Positions 23,336 to 36,075 of a stretch of 64,000 bases of DNA are shown in pieces (position 1 is the stretch's first letter; each line of letters starts with the position of its first letter). Source of the stretch: Hevea brasiliensis (taxonomy: Eukaryota > Streptophyta > Magnoliopsida > Malpighiales > Euphorbiaceae); contig NC_079507.1 in assembly GCF_030052815.1 (NCBI RefSeq), forward strand, positions 17,258,141 to 17,322,140. Reading direction: 5' to 3'. A program made the position numbers and the translations under genes. Under the pieces are notes generated by a model. That model was given only the letters and a program-made list of their open reading frames with translations, did no database searches and had not been told where the DNA came from.

Positions 23336-24892
23336 TGAAGGAGCGAAAGCAAGTTGATTAGTTCATTAGAGCATTGAATTTCAAAATTTTTTTTTTAGGG
23401 TTACTAATTAATTTCAATGTTTAATTGCATATTAGGTCATTAAGTCACTTAAACCCTATGTCACATGTCGCTATCACATTGCATCTTATTTTTAATTGAC
23501 TCAATCACATTAAGCCAAGTGTCAAAGCTAAACTTAATATTGACTTTTATCATCTTACATGATAGGAAGACAAATGGCAAGCTAATATGGTGCCACATGT
23601 TAACTCAAAATCATTATTTCTCCTCTTCTAATCAATTTATATCAAATATAAATTAATTAATCTCCATTAATTAATTTCTCACAATTAAATTCATATTTAA
23701 ACACTTTAAATATAAATTTAACTTATACTATACATTCAATAACCTAGATTTGGTTTCAAGCTATGCTAGGGACTTTGCAATCTTATTGCAAACCAAACTT
23801 ATTTAATTAATCAATTAAACTCTTTAATTAATCAATTAAATCATATTTAACTTGGTGATTAACTTGTGTATGTGTGTGACTTACTAGGCTCATCACTAAT
23901 TGGCAATGAGATATGATATAAACTTTTAATATCATCAGAACTCTTTCTTACCATAAATAATTTCTCTAAATCATTTTAGGCATCTCATAGATCATGGTTG
24001 ACACCTAGCATAGCGTGCCATGGCCACCCAATCATAATAAGGAATACCTTAAATGAACATTTAATCATATGTTACCATGTACTAAAATCTCTCTGTTACA
24101 AAATCCCAATTCGAGTTGGAGTCATGGTTTATGTCAAACCCCATTTGCTATGAATATTATGTTCTCTTTTAATTCCAGTTCTTGATTAATTAGATTTTCT
24201 TGTCAGAAACTCTTTTCTGACTAAATCTGTCTATCCTGGCTAGGAACTTGAAACATCAAGAACAATTAAATGAACATAGGACTTTATCCCTATTTACTTA
24301 GGACAACAGATTCCATCTTGATTAACACCTACCTCCATATATAACTAATAGGAGCCAACACATGCCCATATACCCATACACAGTACAAGTATGAAAGCAG
24401 TATCAAACTCAAACCACCTATATACAAGATAACTGTGTTATCTCAGGTCTAAAGATTATATGCATTGATATGATATATGACAATGCATTGACAAGAGTAA
24501 ACTCCATGTGCTTGTTATATGCGTCACTGGTTTGGCCTACTTATCATGTATAAGTGCCTATCATGTTTATTATATGGCATGAGACTCACCATTCCATCTT
24601 ATTTATATATCATATGAATACCTTGGGAACAAACATGAATACAATCTTTCTGGATAAGTCATGTCCTGTGTGAAGTATCCTCGATTGTGAACCAATTTAT
24701 GATACTTTGTGCTAGAAATACTGTCACTCATATTCTTAACAACTTAAGAATAGAATTTATAACAAAATACCAATGGACCTTTTCTATTACACATAAATGC
24801 ATTATGTAAATGGAAAAGTGAAATTGTCTTTTATTAATAAAATATGTACAAGATACATACTAAATGATATGCTCTAGGGTATACTACTAACA
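23336..24892 (-). repeat. 5' LTR of Copia 1 (1557 bp)
   Basis: In plus orientation it starts TGAAGGAGCG and ends ACTACTAACA, matching the termini of the Copia 2 LTRs. The half next to 24,892 is closely related to Copia 2. The half next to 23,336 is shorter by about 550 bp and has different sequence. The 3' LTR of this element lies outside the window. The base run 24,893-24,897 (CTAAC) should be one copy of its target duplication. Confidence 0.88.
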
Positions 24893-25196
24893 CTAACCAA
24901 TATTCCACTTCTAAGGGGTTTACTGTACCCTTAAACTCGACAGCCCCATATTTCATTAACTTGTCATACTGTCTGGCTGGGAGTGGTGCGTGCACTGGAG
25001 GTGCTTGTACTAGAGCTTGGACTGGTATATTGCCTGCCATTTGTTGAAATATTGAAGCCATCTGCTTAGCGAACTGAGCAAGAAACTGCATAGACAGGAT
25101 TAGTGCAGCTGACCCACTAGCATTCTAAGAAGTTGGGGCCTCTCCCTATATCTCAGCTACTACTGATTGCTCTACTGTGTGATCCCCGTCTTCCAT
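24893..25196 (-). pseudogene. Gypsy element D gag, N-terminal fragment
   Basis: The minus strand starts MEDGDHTVEQSVVAEI at 25,196 and continues QFLAQFAKQMASIFQQMAGN, then ARQYDKLMKYGAVEFKGTVN, clearly homologous to the gag start of chromovirus C. Two stops occur early. The frame is cut at 24,893 by the Copia 1 insertion. The rest of the element lies left of the window. Confidence 0.88.
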
Positions 25197-25347
25197 AATG
25201 AATCACAAGGAATTATACTCCTTGGGCAACCAACACAAGAAGATTTCCCTCCATTAGTCCATATTCATGATGTAATGCACTATATGTATCAATTAATGAC
25301 AATTGAGTGGTTGTACTTTTCAAAATATTTCAAATATGAAAACCAAA

Positions 25348-25359
25348 GCTCTGATACCA
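25348..25359 (-). other. Primer binding site of gypsy element D
   Basis: The minus strand reads TGGTATCAGAGC, 8 nt from the LTR end, with the same spacing as in chromovirus C. Confidence 0.9.
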
Positions 25360-25940
25360 CTTAAACATATCACACCTTACCCCTGTATAAGGTATAATAT
25401 GATCTCGTAGTATACCTAATTAATTACTGAACTATACCTACTGATAACCCATTGAATATACTACAAGGGCTTTTAAATGGATCATAGCATTTTATTTTAT
25501 TATTTTTTTTTATTTTGCAGAAAAACTACATGATGATGGTTAAAACTTTAGAAAAACCCAAAATTTACAACCTGTTGAAAACGTAATATAAATCAAGTAA
25601 AAGATATTCTTCAATCCATTTCACAAGCATAATACTAATTCATTCATGTTTCAAGTAAACATTTGATTTCAAATTTTACATTCATTAGAGATAATAAACT
25701 TAGTATTACAACAATTACATTTACATAAGTCTCAAAATAATATTACAAATATTTACAATCTCAAAATATTATGGCAATGTAATGCTTTTTATACAACTGC
25801 TCAATGTCCGTACAACCATACATATAGCTACAAAATACATCAAAAGGAATTACAGGGGTATACCTAATATATATACCCACAATCAACTTAAAAGCTGCTC
25901 CAAAGTCTCTCGCTCAGCAGCATTCTCCTTTCCCTTACCT

Positions 25941-25980
25941 GCGACAGCATATATAAGCTATCGCCGAGTATATCACTCAG
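25941..25980 (-). other. Paired stem-loops in LTR D
   Basis: On the transcript strand stem 2 is GCGATAGC/GCTGTCGC (25,964-25,957 with 25,948-25,941), eight pairs with one G-U. Stem 1 is CTGAGT/ACTCGG (25,980-25,965), six pairs with one wobble. Confidence 0.6.
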
Positions 25981-28566
25981 TGGTGCACAACTAATAATTT
26001 TAAAATTTAAAATAAAGCACAACTTGTTAAGATATAACAAATCACATTTTTCATAATCATGAAAACATCATAATAATTGCTAAGTCCCTGACAACCATTT
26101 ATTGAAATCACCTTTCAATTAAGAAATCATATTTCACAAATCACAATTCATGAATTACAAAGCATAAGTGTTACCAACAAAAATACACAATTTAGACCAT
26201 GATACAAAATTTCATGATCAATGCCATGTTGTACACCACGACAAAGCAAATCAACCTCACTAACCTTTATTAATGAGGGAAAGGCTAGCTAGCTAATGAG
26301 TACTCATATAGTCTCACCAAACTAACCGTTATTAATGGGGGACATAATCAAAGTCAATTATCAAATTGCAAATAGCCGTTACTACTGGAGAATTACTATC
26401 ATGCTAACTATGGATTTAAACAAATTTTCAAGAGTTTCTCAATCAATAATCACATTTGCAAAATAATAAATAAATTCAAATCATCATAAAATTCATAAAG
26501 GGTTGGCAACACACAATTATCTCAAATGTAATGGAAAAACCTTATCTCATTCATATAAAGCTCATTCAAAACAATTTCAAGTTAAAAACAAAGAAGGAAG
26601 TTAGTTGTGCACAAACCTTCAATGATCTCTTTTCTCTTTACTTACTTCTCCTTGTCCGTCCCAACGTCTTTTTCTACTGAAAACACACAAGTAAAATGTT
26701 TCAATACTCATCTCAACTATTGCCAAGTACTCATTACATGAATGTCTAATGCATCACTAAGTTAGCTTTGCAATTTCAATGAGTTTTGGTTTTCTGGACA
26801 GCTTAGAACTTTGATCTTTGAACTCAATTTTTTTTACGTAGTTCCAATCATAATTTGGTGAGGTGCCTTCATGAAATTTATTCCTTTTGGTCTCAGTTTT
26901 AGTTTCCTTTTTGAATCACCTAATTTGGAGTTTTGTAGGCAACCCTGCAGATTTCATGTTTTTAGAATTTTATCCAATTTTACATCTAACATCCGGGCCT
27001 CTTATGTTCATAATTTGATCTAGCTCCTTAAACCAATATTGTAGGCCTTTATCTTAGGTTTCTAAATCATTTTGAATAACTCCAATTGGAGTTTTTTAGA
27101 GAAATTTATGACCTGATAACCATGCTAGGGTCATAAGGCCATTTAGCTAAATTGCAGGAAATCCAGCTTATGCATGCCTAATTTCTCTAACAATTTCCCT
27201 AAGTTGCCCTAAGATCTAGGTTTTGGTCAAAACACAAAAGTTGTAATTCTATCCGTTATAAGCATTTTGGCTTTGGAATAACTGCATTTTCAATTTTGTA
27301 GCCCAAGTTATGGCAATTTTGCCATAACTGGTCAGATGGCCATTTTCCAGAATTTCCAGGTTTGTCCATGCTTAGGCAGATTTGTTGACCCTAAATTTCT
27401 TAGCAATTTAGTTGAGTTAAGTTCATAATTTAAACTTAAGTTCCCATATGAAATATTCTACTATGTTTTAGGTTTTCATCGGTTCAAGAATCATCTAAAT
27501 TGGAGTTTTCTAGAGTGAGTTATGACAATTTTAAAAATACTGTTTACGTGGTCATTCTGCCAGGTTCTAAATTTCCACCTCCGGATTCAAGGCTCGTTTA
27601 GGGCAACTTATGATCATTTTTTGGGCATGTTATCTTCATGAAAATTCTAGTCCTATGTCTTATGTTTCATTTTCAATTAGTTTCACACCAATTGGAGTTG
27701 TGTAACTCAACTTATAAGCTGCCAAGCACACTGGACTCAAGTGTTTAGAATTTCAGCAACTCAATACACTATCAATTCATCTCAACAACCAACTTGGATT
27801 CACACTCAATATACATCAATTGGTCAATATTTGGACATAAGAACATCAATTTCACAATATGGCATAAAATCCCCAATTTTACTCAGACCCTAAATTCCCA
27901 ACTTCACAATTTATGCAATTCTATAACATTTACTTCACCAATCATGTATACCTCATCAATTCAACATAAATTCTCAACTAAAATATGCCAAATGACCACA
28001 ATTAGATCTTTTAAACGTCAATTGCATAACATACCACAAAAGCCCTAATTCTAAATAGACCCTAATTTTCCATTTTCTAATTCATGCAAACTTTAATCAA
28101 TTTCAACTACATATTTCATGTGTACAACTTCAATCTAAGTAGAACTCATGTTTAATTTTTATCAAAAGCATAAAAATCCCTACTCTTCCAAAGCTAGCTG
28201 AATTCCCTTCCCCCACACAAGCATGATATCTTTCAATTTCTCATGTTATTTCTACCCAATTAAACCTAAACCCAAGTAATATACCTATAGTTAAGCTTGA
28301 AAGTCAACTTACCTCAAGTGACAAATTTCTAATCTTCCATAATCTTCAATTTCCCTTGGTTTTTTCACTTCCAATCTTCTTATCAAGATTAAAGATCTAT
28401 CTATTGTTGAAGTGGTTATGAAATTTTTGGAAGGAATTCAAGATTTTATGAGTTCAAAATGGGTATCAATGGAGGAAAGTGAGGGAAGGAAGAGAGAGGG
28501 AGGGGTTCGGCCAAATGGAAGAAGGAGGAAAATGGCTTTTGATTTTTAGTGTAATTTGTCTTGTCT

Positions 28567-28578
28567 CTTATATAATTA
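28567..28578 (-). promoter_or_regulatory. Candidate TATA box of LTR D
   Basis: The minus strand reads AATTATATAAGA about 420 bp from the LTR start. If it is used, U3 is short and the transcribed R-U5 leader is about 3 kb. Confidence 0.5.
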
Positions 28579-28996
28579 TTCCCAAAATTAGTTTATTTAA
28601 ATTATAATTTTTAATTATGTCATGGTGAGGACATACTTATGTCATAATGGAACTAAAATTTTAAGTTTTCATTTCTTTTTTTTTTCTTTGCATATTTTTA
28701 CTTGAATTTTTCCTCAAAATTTCCTCATAATTCAATATCTTATTTTCATTTAATTTAATTGACATTTTGGTCAGAAATCAACTCTTGAAGTAAATTGACC
28801 AAAATGCCCCTCATCGAGTTATAATCCATATTTTTCATAATCTCTGATGAGTCCTTAGATTTTTATTCACTAAAATTTTTATTGTGTCTATCTCAATGAA
28901 TTTTTTCTTTATTTTTGGTCCTCAAAGTGGCTTTGGATAGTACTATTCATAAACAAAAAATGGTACTATTCAGAGCTCGGAGGTTCAGGTGTTGCA

Positions 28997-29742
28997 CTGC
29001 CAATGGTGGGATACTATATCATGGGTAGTTCAGCCAGTTCAGTTGACTTGGGAATTCTTCTTAATAGAGTTTAGGAAGAAATATATTAGCAATGTCTACC
29101 TAGAGGTGAAAAGGAGGGAGTTTATTAGTCAGAGATAGAAGCAGCTGACTGTATCTATATATGAAAGAGAGTTTGTACGGTTGAGTCGTTATGGCAGGGA
29201 TATAGTCCCTACTGAGGCAGACAAATGTAGAGGGTTTGAAGAGCGTCTAAATGACAACATCAAGCTGCTAATCACAGCCTTGAGGATCACTGATTTTTCT
29301 CAATTGCTAGAGGCTGCATTAAATGTAGAAAGAGTCAGAACTAGTGAGCAAACTCTGAGAGATAAGTAGCATAAGAGAGGGTTTGGACCGAAGCAGTCTA
29401 GTATGTCAGCTTCGGCTAGTAAGAGGCCCAAGGGTTCATAGGGCCATACACAGTGCTAGAGAAGCTAGTTTGGGGTATCTGCGGCCAGTTCCCCAGGTAT
29501 AGTAGTAAGGGGATCAGCTCCAGTGCCAAAATATATACACAGTGGTAGGAGACATGGAGGGGAGTATCGATTATTGACTGGGGGATGTTTCCATTGTGGA
29601 GCTACAAAAAATTATTTGCGGGATTGTCCACAGAGGAGTGTTCCCACTGCTCCACCACAAATAGAGAGGTTTACTCCAGTAGCCCAAAGGGGTAGAAGAT
29701 CTGCTAGGATAGAGGTGACTGGTACTTTATAGAAGGTAGCTT
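28997..29742 (+). pseudogene. Gypsy element E gag remnant with zinc knuckle
   Basis: The plus strand begins mid-capsid (WWDTISWVVQPVQLTWEF, matching DWWKTIPH of C). It continues with LSRYGRDIVPTEADKCRGFE, then FSQLLEAALNVERVR, and after stops reaches the knuckle CFHCGATKNYLRDC (about 29,589-29,630). The N-terminal half is missing, cut by LTR D at 28,996. In-frame stops at about 29,137, 29,367 and 29,730 make it a pseudogene. Confidence 0.85.
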
Positions 29743-29930
29743 CTGAAATAGTTGAGAGGCTTGAAGCTAGAGTAGCACCACGCGCATATGCCATGAAGGC
29801 TCGGGAGGAGCCTGATCTAGATATTGAAGAGACAACATGGGAAAGCGAAGAAATGACGAGGCAACAGTTTCCTTGGCTATTTACATCAGGCAAATTTCGA
29901 GGACGAAATTTCTATTTAGAGGGGGAAGAA
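29743..29930 (+). pseudogene. Gypsy E: gag/protease boundary fused to chromodomain tail (pol deleted)
   Basis: In the same frame, VERLEARVAPRAYAMKAREE corresponds to AYAMRQREE of C, just before the protease. It runs without a stop into EETTWESEEMTRQQFPWLF, which corresponds to the end of the chromodomain (EATWEREEDI). So protease, RT, RNase H and integrase are absent, a loss of about 3.3 kb relative to C. The block TTCGAGGACGAAATTT and the polypurine tract follow. Confidence 0.82.
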
Positions 29931-29931
29931 T
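29918..29931 (+). other. Polypurine tract of gypsy element E
   Basis: AGAGGGGGAAGAAT lies directly before the LTR start, aligned with the tracts of C and F. Confidence 0.8.
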
Positions 29932-32900
29932 TACAATGCCCTTACTTTAGATAATTCCGTACATTCTACTGTTTTGGTGACTAATGTATGTTAAGACAGT
30001 CAGAATGTCTAGAACCACACTTAAACTAGAGTGAGGAGTCATAAATTGGTTGAATAAAGATCAAGCAAAGTTAGAGGAAAATGAAAGAAATGAAGTGCAA
30101 ATGGGTCAAATGAGTACAAGCCGATAGCGATGAGTGACCTCACTGGGAAGCTACTGGAAAGCTGCTGGGAAGCGACTGTGGATTCAGTTGCCACCCCAAA
30201 ACCATGAGGAACCCATTGAGACATTTATTTAGGACTTAATTAAGAGGTTAATGGAAATGAAAATATCAAGAAAATGCAAAGAAACCAATGCTAATCGGTA
30301 AAGTCAAACCATGGTAAATGAATGGCATTTTGGTCATTTGACTTGGAGAGTTGACTACTGACCAAAATGTCAATTAAATTGAGTGAAATTAATGCAATAA
30401 AATATGAAGAAATTTTGATGAAAATCCAAATAGAGATGTGTAATTGAAAGAACAAAAGAAAAGAAATGAAAATTAAATTAATATTACAATTATGACATAA
30501 CTAGTGACCTAAGCATGATGCAATAAAAGTCTTCTATCAAATAGAATTTTGACAACTTCTCCACCTATTTTATTTTAACTCAAATTGGTCTTCTTCTTCT
30601 CCATAATTTTGCCATTCCACCATTTTCTCCATTTCCTCTCTTTCTTTCTTCATTCCACCATTAACACACCACCATCCAAGCCTCCAAACACTTACCTCTC
30701 TTCACCAAAATTGTTGAAAACCTTGAGGGAACTTCATATCCAGCCTTGAAGAAAAGAAAAACACACTAAATTCCAAGAGAGAAATCTGGTCAAAAGTGGA
30801 AGATAATGGGGAAGTGAAGTTTGATTGTAGAAAAGGGTGTTTAAAGGTTAATTGAAGCTAGCACACAAGGTTAGTGCTAATGATTCTTGAACTTTTGAAG
30901 TTTGATAACTAGTTAGGGTTTGATATAAATTAGGGTTTTCCTTTGTCTAGTTCATTTTTTTTTATAATTGAACATATATTATGACTTGTGGATGCATGAA
31001 TGATGGGAAAATGTTGATGAAATGGTGAAATTGTGGATTAATGGTGGAGGTGTATGTGAAAACTGAGGCTGGACAGTTTGGGGCCAGAAGGTTGGAATGA
31101 CCATAAGTTGAGTTACAAAGCTCCAATTAGTATGAAACCAATTAGAGATAAAACCTAAGACATAATGCTACAATATTCATAAAGAGAGCCTGCCCAGAAT
31201 GACCATAAGTTGCCCTAATTAAGCCTTGAATCCGGAATAGCAATTCTGGACCTGAGCAAAATGATCAAATGAATAGTATTTAGTAAATTAGTCATAACTC
31301 ACTCTAAGAAACTCCAATTTGCCTGATTCTTAAACCTATGGAAACCTAAGACATAGGAGAACAATTCATATGGAGAACTTAAAGCCAAATTATGGACCTA
31401 ACTCAACTAAATTACTAGGCAAATTTGGTCTAGCAAATTTACCCTGATCCAGAACCAAATCTGAAAATCCTGAACATTTAGTTATCCAACCAGTTTTGGC
31501 AAAAATGCCATAACTCAAGCTGCAAAAGTGCAAATGTAGTAATTCCAAAGCCAAAATTCTCATAAGACATAGAACTACAATTTTTGTGTTTTGATCAGAA
31601 CCCATATCTTAAGGCAACTTAGGAAAATTGTTAGAATAATTTAGAAATGACAATGTTGGAATTCCTGCAATCTAGCACAATTGCCTTATGACCTCCGGAT
31701 AATTAACAGGTCATAACTTCTTCTAGACAACTCCAATTGAAGTGAATCAAATTGACTTGGAAACCTAAGACAAAGGTCTAAAACTTTGTTTTAGGGACCT
31801 GAAATCAATTCTGAGTCTAAGGTGCTCGGATATTAGTTGTAAAATTGGGTGAAATTCTGGAAAATAAGGAAAGAGCAGGGTTTAGTACCTTGGAACATCA
31901 CTTAGTAATTTGACCATAACTAGAGGTACAAAACTTCAAATTGACTGATTCAAAAAATAAATTAAAGTGAAGACAATAAGGAACAACTTCCATAAAGGAA
32001 GTATGGCTAAAAGGATTTTTCATCTTGGCCAAATTGCTAGGGGAAGTTAAAGCATAAATTCTGGAATTCATGAAATCTTCATAAAATGACTTGGAATGTG
32101 ACTTGTAGTCAACATAAATGGATTGATGAACACATAAATCATATGAATATGTAATTGGGACTTATGTTCCCATCATAAAAGGAATGACAATTCTATGAAT
32201 AATAAATAGTACATGAAGTGAAATAATGAGAATTGTGGATACTTAATGATACTAGTTGCCCATGTATGCCTAAACATTGTGTATGGGTTGGATAGATTGG
32301 CATGCCAAGAAGGGATAAGTTTAGCAGTACTGCATATGGCATTTAAGCCATTCTGTTGATTATGGCTTTTATCCATTTTGTTGCATTCTATTGTATATGG
32401 CTTTATGCTCAATTATGGTTTTAAACCATTTTGTTGTTATTATGGCTTTTTTTAGCCATTCTGTTGCATACTTGGTTGACATTTTGTATCCTATGGTATG
32501 ACTGCCCGAGGCACAAATGTGTCCAGTGCTAGTAAAACCTATGTATCCAGTCCAGTCAATTTGTTATAAGTTACTTAGGCATTGAAAAGAGTTATGAAGT
32601 TCGATATTAAATAAATGAATTGAAAAGATCCCAATTAAACAAATTGATATTAAAGATTTATGAAATGTGAAAAGATATCATAATTAATTGAAAATACATC
32701 TCTCATGAGACTTCAACCTGAATTAATTATTTTACTGTTTAGTTCAATTTTATTTTTATTTTATTATTGCACCACTAAGCAATATGCTTAGCGCGATGGA
32801 TTTTTTTCTTGCGTAGGTATTGAAGATAAAGCCTAGTAAACATCGAACTGGGATTTGGAGACCGAATCTACAGTAGTGTCATGTTGTGTCACCTCCTCTT

Positions 32901-33362
32901 AGCATTGCATTTTAGTAGGGTCCACCAAGCCATATTAGTGTATCTTTTGTACATTGTAAATTAATAATTGAGTTTGTAATGTAAATTATGGATTTGTATA
33001 ATAACTTTGTACATTTATGAAATCAAATATGTACATCTTGAAAGTAAACTAAATGAATGTGTCATAAATGAATTATTATGGAAATGGATATGGATGAGAA
33101 ATGAGATTATAGTTTGAAATTATGAGATGATGATGGAAATATGAGATTTGACATGAAATTATTTAAACAGATGATTATTTTAATAGGTTAAATTTTGATA
33201 AAATAGGGGAAACTTTATCGATTTCTCCATTTATATATCATGGGTTAATTAATAATGGAATTGAAATTAATAATAAATAAAATAAGATAAGATAAGGTGC
33301 TCCGGCACAAAATGTGGCATTCTTTGCTCTGCTACACTGTAGATCGGATTAGGGGTGTTACA
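29932..33362 (+). repeat. 3' LTR of gypsy element E (3431 bp)
   Basis: It starts TACAATGCCC (terminal TG mutated) and ends AGGGGTGTTACA. It carries a CACAAG|GTTAGTG donor-like site (about 30,870), a run of GGC...GCC degenerate hairpins (32,325-32,470), the stem-loop CTAAGCA/TGCTTAG (32,775-32,791) and GCGTAGGTATTGAAGAT. It is the same subfamily as LTR F. There are no genes; short open frames within are incidental. Confidence 0.88.
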
Positions 33363-35129
33363 CTTAACTACCTTAAGGAGAGTTCTATTGGGATTCCCTT
33401 TTCCATTATTACACAACACAATTAGTCAAAACTTAGGGTACTTGGTACTCAATTCCCATCATTAAACTCAAAAGCTCTGCATTCATTATGATCTAATTAC
33501 TTATGATTCCTACAATAGAATTTGTACCTTTTCCTAGGGTGCATGAGCCAACAGCTCTCTACAAAACTATGGTCCCATATTGGACAACACTTCATGGGTC
33601 ATAAAAACCAACAATAACCTTTTATCTCTCATAAAAGACATTACCCTGCCCTACAACACAACTAACTTCAAGAGAGGTACTATCTTCATTAAACTTTGGG
33701 CAAAATGTCCATCGTAATGCAAAACTATCACAAATCCTACACCGGAGACAAGATGGTACTACTTGGTAGTGCCAACATTATACTACAACCATACTAAACC
33801 TCTAATCCCATGACAACTCATGCTATAACTCTGGCTCATGTTAAGGTAATTGAGTCACTGACTTTAGTTACTGCCCAACTATGATCTTTGATACTCTAGC
33901 TCAAGGATTTAAACCATTAACTAGGAGTTCCAAACTCCTCTACAAAAACAGAACTTTGTTCTAGCATAATTGTAACAAAATAGAACCTAGTTGTAAACAT
34001 CTGTGTAGTTTACATTAAGGATGCATGCAGTTTTACACAATGATCCCATGTTGGTACTATAATCTATAGCTTATAGTACAAACAACAAGAGCATTGAATA
34101 GGTTATCATGGTACGTCAAAATAGACTGCCATCTCTAACTCCTTACACCTTTATATAACCCTTATGGAAAATTTTGTCCAAATAGAACACTCCACTAATA
34201 CCATAAATAGGCCCTGACCGAGCAGTCCACTAATAACCTGCTAACAATGGTACTTGCGCCCTCACCTAGAGCAGCTATATAGCTATAACTCACTTCTATG
34301 CACTCGTGCCTTACACTAAATAGACACACCATATGGCCCACACTAACTAATCATATCACTTCTTGGGGGGTACATATTTCTAAGGCAGATCTGAACATTT
34401 CTGCTAACTCAAATTTATATCACTTTACCCTATAAGAACCAAGACACTAGACATACGCCCAAGCACACTACCCAAGGGATAACGCTAAAACTAGAAGTAA
34501 GAAACTATAGAAAAGAGGAAATAGGACCTTATACTTTGATGTGACAAACCAAGACAATAATACCCATGAATCTAGAGCCTCAGCTCTAAAGTGATTGCTT
34601 GGTGCATTCCTATTTATAAGACTGCATTAGAAATAGATAGTTATTAAAATTACAATTATAGTTAATATCTAAACTCTCTTAGTCGAACGCTCATTCCTAT
34701 TCAATACTTTTTCCCAATTTGCTAGAGGAGCAATTTTTATTTTTAAGTCTAACCTACATTTTTCTTCGCAGGTTGTAGTACTTATTAGTTAGTAATTTTA
34801 TCGTGCTTATTTATTTATTATTTAATTCTTACAACTCTGCTGTGGCACCGGTGTATACAAATATATTGCGTTAATCATAAAAGGATTAATTATATTAAAT
34901 GGATTATGCATATTGATATCAATGTGGAGCTAGGCTCCCCATATTGTTGTGGTATGTTTTGGGTTGAGTTGGACTTCCTAATTTGAGTTATAATAGTTTA
35001 TAATATTCTATCTTGTATGTTGGGTTTGTTTATGGTTTAGTGAATAGTAAGGCTTAATAAGGGCTTGGGAGGGTTTTAAACTGACCCGAATCCTAATATC
35101 GGTTCAACCCACAGAGTTGGGTTGTGACA
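33363..35129 (-). repeat. Truncated gypsy-type LTR 'J' (minus strand)
   Basis: On the minus strand a plausible LTR start TGTCACAACCCAACTC lies at 35,129 and a TATA box CTTATAAATA about 510 bp inside. The remaining 1.2 kb has no open frame and would be the transcribed part of the LTR, cut by element E at 33,362. The terminus resembles TGTCAC-starting plant gypsy LTRs, but there is no internal region in the window to confirm this. It is unrelated in sequence to LTRs A-I. Confidence 0.5.
34612..34620 (-). promoter_or_regulatory. Candidate TATA box of LTR J
   Basis: The minus strand reads TTATAAATA in an otherwise mixed-composition stretch. It is the main support, with the TGTCAC terminus, for calling J an LTR. 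Confidence 0.4.
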
Positions 35130-36028
35130 TATAAATTTTGTTATCAATGGGATTAACAATTTAAATTATTCTTGTATATTTAATTTAGCATTTATGAATT
35201 TTAACTACCATAATCTTGATGTCCTTAAGAAATTTTGAAGGTTCCTCTTATGAGATGAAAGGAGACATATTGGCTTCAGAAAAATAATTCAATTGTATTT
35301 TCACATAATCATGGTTGAATTTTATTTTTTTGAAATGAATTTTTTTAAGTTAAAAATTGATTTTTTTTTTTAAGTTAAAATGTGAGAATTGACAAAAAAA
35401 AAAAAAGTCAATTAAATTGAATTCTTGTAAAATTCTAGATTCAAAATAAGGGGATTAGTAAGGATAAGAATTTGATTTAAATCAAAAAATTATCAAAGTA
35501 ATTTAATTTTTTTATAATTTAACTCTGTTATATTTTTTATTTTAAAAATTTAATTCAATTTGATTTTCTAAGGAAAAAGTTGATAAACACTAAACCATAT
35601 TGAATAGTTTATTTTTTAATTAAATATTATTAATTCTTAAATTAGAATTAAAAATAAGGAATGTAACTAAAATTGTATCCGCAATGGGTTCAAATAAGTC
35701 TAAAAAAGTCCAAATCGATAAATCAAACCGAGTCAAGTCGAAGTAGTTTGATTTTCTTTCTATGTAATTTGGTTTGATATGCCAAAGAATTTAGTATATT
35801 CAATTTGATATAATTTGAATTTTTTTTCTCTAATTCAGTTTGATTTGATTTAATTTGCTAACAAATTTTATTTATTTGGTTGCTTTAATTTTAAAACAAA
35901 ACTGCCTACCTATTAAGACATATTATAAAAAATATATAATTTTTTTTAATTTTAATTATAACTTAATTTAATTATTTTAATTTTAGTAATCTAAGTCAAA
36001 TTGAAATGATTTATTATACCAATCAATC

Positions 36029-36036
<8 letters not shown>

Positions 36037-36072
<36 letters not shown>
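36037..36072. repeat. (AT)n microsatellite
   Basis: About 18 AT units in an AT-rich context. A similar tract lies at 36,812. Confidence 0.95.

Positions 36073-36075
<3 letters not shown>

Larger units (their letters stand above)
25368..28996 (-). repeat. 5' LTR of gypsy element D (3629 bp)
   Basis: On the minus strand it runs from TGCAACACCTGAACC (28,996) to GTAAGGTGTGATA (25,368). Both termini carry one change from the family TGTAACACC/TGTGACA ends, so it is an older copy. It has a TATA box (28,567-28,578), GAG|GTAAGTTG (28,312), and the two stem-loops (25,941-25,980). The open frame 27,794-28,048 is non-coding LTR sequence. The flank 28,997-29,001 (CTGCC) would be one copy of its target duplication. 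Confidence 0.9.

Noticed and set aside
25348..25359. tRNA-like sequence near the LTRs (GCTCTGATACCA, also at 10,327, 23,322 and 60,817)
   Set aside because: Only 12 nt complementary to a tRNA 3' end; these are primer binding sites, with no tRNA cloverleaf.
33363..35129. Possible host gene promoter with a TATAAATA box
   Set aside because: No open frame follows in either direction; the TGTCACAACCC end and position fit a truncated LTR better.
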